From SKVJ01 sp964578745 (lineage in GTDB: Bacteria; Chloroflexota; Dehalococcoidia; GIF9; AB-539-J10): DNA of 19,930 nt. The stretch spans positions 1-19,930 of the forward strand of contig CAZODZ010000026.1 in NCBI GenBank assembly GCA_964578745.1, read 5' to 3'. Position numbers and translations under genes: made by a program. Shown one piece after another: positions 15,779 to 19,930 of the stretch. The stretch's first letter is position 1; the number at the start of each line of letters is the position of its first letter. Under the pieces are notes generated by a model that was not told the DNA's origin, ran no database searches, and was given only the letters and a program-made list of their open reading frames with translations.

Positions 15779-16651
15779 TCAGGAGCCGTTGACCTCCCTT
15801 GCTGCGGCAACCATGATCTTCATCTTCTCGAAAGCTGCGTCTCGCGGCAGCATTCGCATTCCGCAGTCAGGGTGAACGACGATGCGCTTGGTTGATATCT
15901 CGGCAATGCCTCTGCGTAGTAGAGCAACCACGTCGTCCTTTGAGTCCACGATAGGCGACTTGGTGTCGATGCAGCCCAGCCCGAGCATCTTGTTGCTGCG
16001 TTTCAATTCGTCGGATTGAAGAACCTCGTCGTTCCTGTCACCCTTGAAGGCGTGCGAAAGCAGCGTGATGCCAGACCATTGGAGGATCTGTGCGAAGATA
16101 TCCTTGACTGTCCCGCACACGTGCATGGCGACTGGCACGTTGAGGTCGCGCGCCAAGTGCTCGACCGCGTCGCGCGCAATATCCATTGGAGCACCTACGG
16201 ACAGGAACGGCTCGTCTATCTGTATCCACTCCGCGCCCTCGGCCACAAGGGCCATGGCGATGTCGCGCAGCCCTGCGGCTGTGTCGAGATAGACAGACAG
16301 GTCGCGGTACCCCTTGTACCCTCCACCGCGGATCAGAGAGGAAAACACGAGGGTAACAGGTCCGGTTATTATCCCTTTGACGTGCGGATGAAGGCTCTTG
16401 GCTATGCGGAAATCGGCCACGAACTCGGTCGGATCGCCCCGTCCTATCTTGCCGGTTACGCGACTCTTGTCGCCTTCGAATACATACCCCTCGATTGCCT
16501 TTGCGAAGTACTCGATCATGTCATAGCGTGTCTGTCCATCACTGACGAGGTCTACGCCGGCACGGACCTGGTCGTCGACGGATTGGCGAATGGCGTCAGA
16601 GCCCAGCTCGGTGTACCTCAGCGGGTAACTTCCAATGACCGTTGTAAGCAT
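15779..16651 (-). CDS. MetE-like zinc methyltransferase (core-MetE / UroD-MtaA superfamily)
   Basis: The 290-residue product aligns by eye with the C-terminal catalytic barrel of MetE: MLTTVIGSYP start, SDGQTRYDMIEYF near 38-49, ITGPVTLVF near 95-103, WIQIDEPFLS near 142-151, MHVCGT with His177 and Cys179, and HPDCGM with Cys263. Short 'core-MetE' proteins, described from Dehalococcoides, transfer methyl from methylcobalamin to homocysteine; methylcobamide:CoM-type transferases share the fold. His177, Cys179 and Cys263 would bind zinc, but the site 22 residues after Cys179, glutamate in MetE, is Ala201 here (SHAFKGD). Methionine synthesis is thus possible but not assured. GGAGG sits 7 bases before ATG 16651; an upstream in-frame start (16759) is rejected because a TATAAT at 16706-16711 lies inside that extension. 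Confidence 0.82.
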   Translation of the reverse strand: MLTTVIGSYPLRYTELGSDAIRQSVDDQVRAGVDLVSDGQTRYDMIEYFAKAIEGYVFEGDKSRVTGKIGRGDPTEFVADFRIAKSLHPHVKGIITGPVTLVFSSLIRGGGYKGYRDLSVYLDTAAGLRDIAMALVAEGAEWIQIDEPFLSVGAPMDIARDAVEHLARDLNVPVAMHVCGTVKDIFAQILQWSGITLLSHAFKGDRNDEVLQSDELKRSNKMLGLGCIDTKSPIVDSKDDVVALLRRGIAEISTKRIVVHPDCGMRMLPRDAAFEKMKIMVAAAREVNGS

Positions 16652-16705
16652 TGCTATCCTCCGTGTGTTGGTTATCTCTGACGGACGCTGCTTGGGACGA
16701 AATCC

Positions 16706-16711
16706 ATTATA
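16706..16711 (-). promoter_or_regulatory. Candidate -10 box for the MetE-like gene
   Basis: A perfect TATAAT on the minus strand lies in the 116-base gap between the MetE-like gene and the 72-residue gene. A start near 16699 would give a leader of about 48 bases. The -35 at the right distance (TGGTCC) is poor, so an activator or different sigma factor is possible. Confidence 0.4.
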
Positions 16712-16767
16712 CGCGGCCCTGTCCACAAGGACCACGCGTGTCTTGTCAGAGAGACTCACCAGCTGGC

Positions 16768-16986
16768 TCAGTAGTCGGTTCTGTCTGTAGTCGGTGGCTT
16801 CGCGCCTCTCTCATCGGCAGGGCGGCACCCGTTGCGCAGGTTGGTGAACCTGTTAATCGGTGCCTTGTAGACGTGGCCATCAGACCTGACGAACATCATC
16901 TTGGGGCTGCCGTCGCTGTCAACGAAAATATCGAGGATTTCAACCTCTTCCTCACGCGTGAGGTCCGGATGGAACTGGGCCTTCAC
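16768..16986 (-). CDS. Uncharacterised 72-residue protein coupled to the HD gene
   Basis: I do not recognise this product. The GTG at 16986 overlaps the stop of the HD gene in GTGA (4 bases) and has GGAGAAAGG about 9 bases upstream, so it looks translated and coupled to that gene. Residues about 13-48 (EVEILDIFVDSDGSPKMMF, VRSDGHVYKAPINRF) suggest a small all-beta unit of two or three strands with turns at DGSP and SDGH; the last 20 residues are polar and probably disordered. There is no signal peptide, membrane segment or cysteine pair. Overlap with the HD phosphohydrolase suggests a partner or regulatory subunit, which is inference. Confidence 0.65.
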   Translation of the reverse strand: MKAQFHPDLTREEEVEILDIFVDSDGSPKMMFVRSDGHVYKAPINRFTNLRNGCRPADERGAKPPTTDRTDY

Positions 16987-18209
16987 TGTTTCCGGCCTTT
17001 CTCCCCGTGTCTATCTGCACTGCCCTGTGTGTACAGCGGGCCGAAGTCGATTCCCGCAATGTGGTAATCCCTGTATTTGCGTTTGATGCTCTCGCTTGCC
17101 CTCTTCAGTTCGGGCGAGGCTATGCCGTTTGCCCTGGCGAGGTAGGCCTCGAGGTACGCCGCCAAGTCGTCCACTGCTTTCACAAGCTGACCATCGCGGG
17201 GATTGTAGCTGTTCTTGTTATAGTGCTGACCTATTTCATCAGATGTGGTGGTGGTGGGTACACCGTCGATATACACGACGTCCCTGAATTCATCCTCGGC
17301 ATACAGCCGGAGGTCGCCATGCCACGCCGCAGGTACGAGTGGATAGACCTTCTCCTCCATCTCTTTTTTCTCATACGACTTGATAAGGTTGTCGAGTCCG
17401 CGAACAGAGTGCTTTACCGGCGAAATGATATCTCTCGTCAGGGCTTCGGGTAGGTCGTGGAACAGTCCCGTGAAGTAGTTGTTGATGCAGCGCCGGGGAC
17501 AGGCGCCTGCCTGGAGCGATAAAAGATAGGCGACCATCGCCACGATGAGCATGTGGCCAAGTACGGACGTACGTGGAATTCTGTGTATATGACTCCATCG
17601 CACCTGGAACCTTAGCAAGCCACAGAGGTCGATGAAGCTCCTCAGCGACGGACACCGCTCGATCTGCCGTATGCCTTTCAGGTCGTGGTACTGCTCCTGC
17701 TGAGAAGCAAGCCTCTCGGCGATACGCTCCATCTCGAAGCCGTGGGGATTTGCGCGCCGGACAATCTCGAATTCCCACTTGGTCGCGTAGAAGTGTGCTG
17801 CATTGACAACCCGCATGTATGAGGGCTCGTCCAAGCTGTCCATGTGCTCCCGGAAGCGCGTGCAGAAGTCATTGCCAAGCGGAAGCAGCTCTCTCCTGAG
17901 ATTGGAGAAGACCCACCTGTTGAGTTCCCGGTACCGCTCCCTGTCTTCCTTCACCTTGTAAAACACCTGCGGCTTCAGGTCGGTGAGGACGAGGCGCTGG
18001 AGGTATTCAAACAGTCCTGCTTCGATTGTGTGTACCCAGTCAAAGTCCGGCCTTCCCTCCTCAAACTTCCCAAGGACGAACGCGATAATCATCTTGTGTG
18101 CCTGTTTGTCCAGCTCGGTCAATTCGACCGGCCGTATCTGATCGTTCCAGCGCTGCATATATGCTGCGTCGAACAGGCGTGTCAGTAGTGCGTTTGTAAC
18201 CATGACCAT
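16983..18209 (-). CDS. HD-domain phosphohydrolase (YfbR-like HD with long extra domain)
   Basis: The protein (408 residues from the chosen start) carries an HD domain of the HD_3/YfbR kind in its second half: GHMLIVAMVAYLL gives the first His, LFHDLPEALTRDIISPVK the His-Asp pair and DLPE-x-x-x-x-D motif, and LVKAVDDLAAYLEAYL the distal Asp. YfbR is a dNMP 5'-nucleotidase of about 200 residues; here an N-terminal region of some 200 residues (LLTRLFDAAYMQRWNDQIRP…) adds a domain I cannot name. Start: ATG 18209 or 18203 is preferred. A TATAAT at 18247-18252 would exclude upstream starts at 18248 and 18266, and the frame to 18593 runs into the divergent MBL gene. AGGAGA (18235-18230) is unusually far (20 bases) from 18209. 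Substrate unknown; nucleotide phosphohydrolysis is the likely class. Confidence 0.8.
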   Translation of the reverse strand: MVMVTNALLTRLFDAAYMQRWNDQIRPVELTELDKQAHKMIIAFVLGKFEEGRPDFDWVHTIEAGLFEYLQRLVLTDLKPQVFYKVKEDRERYRELNRWVFSNLRRELLPLGNDFCTRFREHMDSLDEPSYMRVVNAAHFYATKWEFEIVRRANPHGFEMERIAERLASQQEQYHDLKGIRQIERCPSLRSFIDLCGLLRFQVRWSHIHRIPRTSVLGHMLIVAMVAYLLSLQAGACPRRCINNYFTGLFHDLPEALTRDIISPVKHSVRGLDNLIKSYEKKEMEEKVYPLVPAAWHGDLRLYAEDEFRDVVYIDGVPTTTTSDEIGQHYNKNSYNPRDGQLVKAVDDLAAYLEAYLARANGIASPELKRASESIKRKYRDYHIAGIDFGPLYTQGSADRHGEKGRKQ

Positions 18210-18380
18210 CGGCTTGAAGAGACAGTTGCTCTCCTGTATGTGAGGCATTATACAACCATGAATCATGAATGCGTCATAGCGCACACTAGTGTACTCCGGC
18301 GAGGGTGATCCCTCATATTCACGTACGAACGTGATAAAATACGAACTTCTGCAGGGGATCATCTGACTTGGGGGTATGCA
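18210..18380. promoter_or_regulatory. Divergent control region with operator-like inverted repeat
   Basis: This 171-base gap separates the HD gene (minus) and the MBL gene (plus). On the minus strand a perfect TATAAT lies at 18252-18247, about 40 bases before the HD start. On the plus strand TAAAAT at 18335-18340 is a candidate -10 for the MBL gene. Immediately upstream and touching it is a perfect inverted repeat, TCACGT-ACGA-ACGTGA (18319-18334), which would lie in the -10/-35 spacer. This placement fits a repressor operator. A ribosome site GGGGG (18370-18374) precedes the MBL start by 6 bases. Confidence 0.5.
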
Positions 18381-19283
18381 ATGTGGGTGAAAGAACCTTC
18401 CCGCATTAACGACCATATCGACTACCTCGGCACATATGAATTGTGCTTCTACTTGGTGCGTGGACGGGTTGGGATGGTTGTTGGTGCTGGCATGATTCAT
18501 GCCGAACCAGCCTTGGAGGAGCAGCTTGCCAGGCTCGATGTTGATTCTGAAGTGGTGCAGTACGTGGTTGTCACTCACTCCCACTTTGATCATTGCGGGG
18601 CGCTCCCGTATCTCAGGAGCCGTTTCCCCCGAGCGAAGGTAGTCGGTTCAGCCGCTGCAGCGCAGGCGCTTGCCAAGGAGAAGGTTCTCCTGTACAACGC
18701 TCGGATGAACGATGAGGCAGCTGAGCAACTTGGGCTCAGCGGGTCATGCCTCCGTGTACAGGACCATCTTGGTGCGCTCGCCATCGACATGGTTGTAGGC
18801 GATGGTGACCCGATCGACCTCGGAGACGGCTTGGTTGCACAGTTCTTCGAGGTGCCTGGCCACAGCAGGTGCTGTCTTGCAACGTACATACCTGAGTTGA
18901 AGGCGCTTTTCCCCACCGACACCATGCCGCATCCGGTTGATGCATGGAACGATCTCGCATATCCATCCGCGCAGTTCGATTTTGGACAGTACGTGTCCTC
19001 TCTCAAGCGGCTGAACGAGTTCGATGTCGATATCTTGGGACTAGACCACCATGGTGTGATGCTGCATGATCAGGCGAACGGCTACCTGCGGAACGCCCTT
19101 GAGCGCACGCTTGAGTTCCAGAAGTTCGTGCTTGACAGGTACGCGGAGACGGGTGATGTGGAGCAGGTCTCGCGCGAGGCGACACATCTTGCGTATGAGA
19201 AAGTCCGCTTACCTTTCATCACCGAAGAGCTTATGTACCTCATTACTCGCGCGATGATAAAGAGCATCGTCGGCCTTAAGTAG
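18381..19283 (+). CDS. Metallo-beta-lactamase-fold hydrolase
   Basis: The 300-residue product has the complete dinuclear-zinc MBL set: THSHFDH with His66, His68, Asp70 and His71; His161 in VPGHSRCC; bridging Asp180 in FPTDTM; and a final His in LDHHGV near 223. The region after the fold (about 230-300, helical, ending in FITEELMYLITRAMIKSIVGLK) is like the C-terminal parts of glyoxalase II- and lactonase-like enzymes. There is no signal peptide, so it acts in the cytoplasm. Family members include thioester hydrolases, lactonases, phosphodiesterases and flavin-linked oxidases; no flavodoxin domain is present. Its divergence from the HD phosphohydrolase and the shared operator-like repeat suggest joint control. 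Specific substrate unknown. Confidence 0.9.
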   Translation: MWVKEPSRINDHIDYLGTYELCFYLVRGRVGMVVGAGMIHAEPALEEQLARLDVDSEVVQYVVVTHSHFDHCGALPYLRSRFPRAKVVGSAAAAQALAKEKVLLYNARMNDEAAEQLGLSGSCLRVQDHLGALAIDMVVGDGDPIDLGDGLVAQFFEVPGHSRCCLATYIPELKALFPTDTMPHPVDAWNDLAYPSAQFDFGQYVSSLKRLNEFDVDILGLDHHGVMLHDQANGYLRNALERTLEFQKFVLDRYAETGDVEQVSREATHLAYEKVRLPFITEELMYLITRAMIKSIVGLK

Positions 19284-19309
19284 GCGGGGATTTGTCTTCA
19301 TAAATACAA

Positions 19310-19335
19310 TGCGGGGCCCTGTTCAGGGCCCCGCA
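19310..19335. terminator. Bidirectional terminator hairpin
   Basis: A perfect 12-bp GC-rich stem (TGCGGGGCCCTG, 19310-19321, with its complement at 19324-19335) lies between the convergent MBL and zinc-ribbon genes. On the minus strand it is followed by TTGTATTTATG, T-rich enough for intrinsic termination of the zinc-ribbon transcript; on the plus strand the tail is CTCGTCTTCC, so termination there may be weaker. Confidence 0.75.
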
Positions 19336-19356
19336 CTCGTCTTCCGCGCTGGTTGC

Positions 19357-19650
19357 TTACCTGTTCCGCATTCGGCTGAAGCACTCGCTGCAGTATACGG
19401 GTCGACCATCGCGCGGCTCAAACGGTACTTCGCACTCGCGACCACACTGTGCACATACAGCGGGAAACATCTGCCTAGGCTGGTAGCCTTCGGCATCGGG
19501 TCGCTGGGCTCTGCGGTTGCGGCGGCACGTCGGGCACCGCTTGGGGTCGTTCGTATAGCCCTTGGAGGCGAAGAACTCTTGCTCTTCGACAGTGAAGACG
19601 AACTCGGCGCCGCAGTCTGCACATTGCAGCGTCTTGTCAACAAAAGCCAC
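19357..19650 (-). CDS. Double zinc-ribbon protein
   Basis: The 97-residue product has eight cysteines in four CxxC pairs: Cys10/13 and Cys39/42 (CADCG … CPTC), then Cys66/69 and Cys87/90 (CAQCG … YCSECF). The first half, DKTLQCADCGAEFVFTVEEQ with FFASKGY, is the 'probable zinc-ribbon' (zf-trcl type) domain; the second, VPFEPRDGRPVYCSECF, is a second known small ribbon type. Between them lies a basic stretch KRCPTCRRNRRAQR. It probably binds two zincs and nucleic acid or protein; no enzyme activity is suggested. The GTG at 19650 is fixed by AAAGGAGGT 6 bases upstream; the longer frame from TTG 19707 lacks such a site. It has its own promoter and a leader that can fold over the start. Confidence 0.85.
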   Translation of the reverse strand: MAFVDKTLQCADCGAEFVFTVEEQEFFASKGYTNDPKRCPTCRRNRRAQRPDAEGYQPRQMFPAVCAQCGRECEVPFEPRDGRPVYCSECFSRMRNR

Positions 19651-19700
19651 TGGATGACCTCCTTTCCTTAGGATTTGGTCCTCGTTTCGGTCATCCAGTG
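19648..19700 (-). promoter_or_regulatory. Leader hairpin covering the zinc-ribbon start codon
   Basis: In the mRNA, CACTGGATGACC (19700-19689) is perfectly complementary to GGTCATCCAGTG (19659-19648), 12 pairs around a 29-base loop. The 3' arm contains the last bases of the ribosome site and the GTG start codon itself. The loop holds a smaller AGGA/TCCT hairpin and most of the purine-rich ribosome site. If it forms, translation initiation would be blocked. The 5' arm also contains an ATG opening a mini-ORF (MTETRTKS) that stops just before the ribosome site. Pairing is seen; control is inferred. Confidence 0.6.
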
Positions 19701-19765
19701 CACCCAAGGGTTTCCAGACATAGACGGAAGACTCGATAACCTACACTTGGTAACCAACTGGCGGA

Positions 19766-19794
19766 AGTATAGAGAAAGGGTGCCCCGTTTTCAA
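19766..19794 (-). promoter_or_regulatory. Promoter for the zinc-ribbon gene
   Basis: On the minus strand TTGAAA (19794-19789) and TATACT (19771-19766) are exactly 17 bases apart, near consensus. Transcription would begin near 19759, leaving a leader of about 110 bases. A palindrome TTGGTTACCAA (19757-19747) lies right at the predicted start and could be an operator. Confidence 0.6.
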
Positions 19795-19930
19795 CACCTC
19801 TTTGGTAACATTCTTGTGTGAGTTGACACGCACCCTGTACTCGTCCAGTAGAATAGTGACAGATCACCTCCTTTTGGTTGTGATGGTACTGTTGCAGGAA
19901 TTGTGCAGGAGCGAGGTAGCCGAGAGACTG
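19795..19930. other. Window end, upstream of the zinc-ribbon gene
   Basis: No firm gene. On the minus strand AAAAGGAGGTGAT (19875-19863) is a maximal Shine-Dalgarno sequence with no ATG, GTG or TTG at a normal distance. On the plus strand TTGACA (19823-19828) and TAGAAT (19849-19854) are 20 bases apart, and an open frame from ATG 19883 runs off the window (MVLLQELCRSEVAERL). Either may belong to a gene beyond the edge; neither is secure. Confidence 0.3.

Noticed and set aside
18210..18593. Longer N-terminus for the HD protein
   Set aside because: It overlaps the start of the divergent MBL gene and would include a TATAAT; the sequence there reads as low-quality coding.
19883..19930. Start of a plus-strand gene (MVLLQELCRSEVAERL…) at the window edge
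   Set aside because: Only 16 codons are visible, no ribosome site precedes the ATG, and the nearby promoter spacing (20 bases) is poor; not enough to call.

Overview
The window (about 20 kb, moderately GC-rich) looks like a chromosomal piece of a Chloroflexota bacterium, most likely a Dehalococcoidia relative. The signs are a 16S rRNA gene with no 23S/5S genes behind it (an arrangement known from Dehalococcoides), a stand-alone short MetE-type methyltransferase, RNase Y, and ThyX instead of ThyA in the part seen. No outer-membrane genes occur. The assignment is inference; the 16S fragment would settle it.

Layout. 1-604 is the 3' part of 16S rRNA. Next come rny (RNase Y) and a YmdB-type phosphoesterase gene on the plus strand. 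They converge on prmC, prfA and a macrodomain gene on the minus strand. A divergent promoter region then leads to a 4-hydroxybutyryl-CoA dehydratase (abfD-like) and thyX, which converges on a YbaK-type deacylase gene. A roughly 400-base regulatory region (8508-8908), with a good promoter and a folded leader containing a mini-ORF, precedes a complete glycine betaine/proline-type ABC transporter operon (proX-proV-proW). A NYN-domain nuclease-like gene with an octa-arginine tail is attached to this operon. fabF follows on the minus strand, then a truncated tyrosine-recombinase gene just downstream of tRNA-Leu(UAG): a probable scar of an integrated element, followed by about 500 bases with no convincing gene. 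The last third holds a cupin, a MetE-like zinc methyltransferase, an unknown 72-residue protein overlapping a YfbR-type HD phosphohydrolase, a divergent metallo-beta-lactamase-fold hydrolase, and a double zinc-ribbon protein.

How the genes work together. rny/YmdB and prfA/prmC are RNA-turnover and translation-termination housekeeping pairs; PrmC methylates the GGQ glutamine of the release factor encoded beside it. proX-proV-proW encode a whole osmoprotectant importer. The HD gene and the 72-residue gene overlap by 4 bases and share a divergent control region with the MBL gene, including a perfect 6-4-6 inverted repeat.

No CRISPR array, complete mobile element or obvious new defence system is visible. 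The best leads are regulatory: a 12-bp hairpin that would bury the start codon of the zinc-ribbon gene, the structured leader of the transporter operon, and the operator-like repeat at 18319-18334. Also notable are a MetE-like enzyme with alanine where the zinc-ligand glutamate is expected, and the integrase scar at tRNA-Leu.
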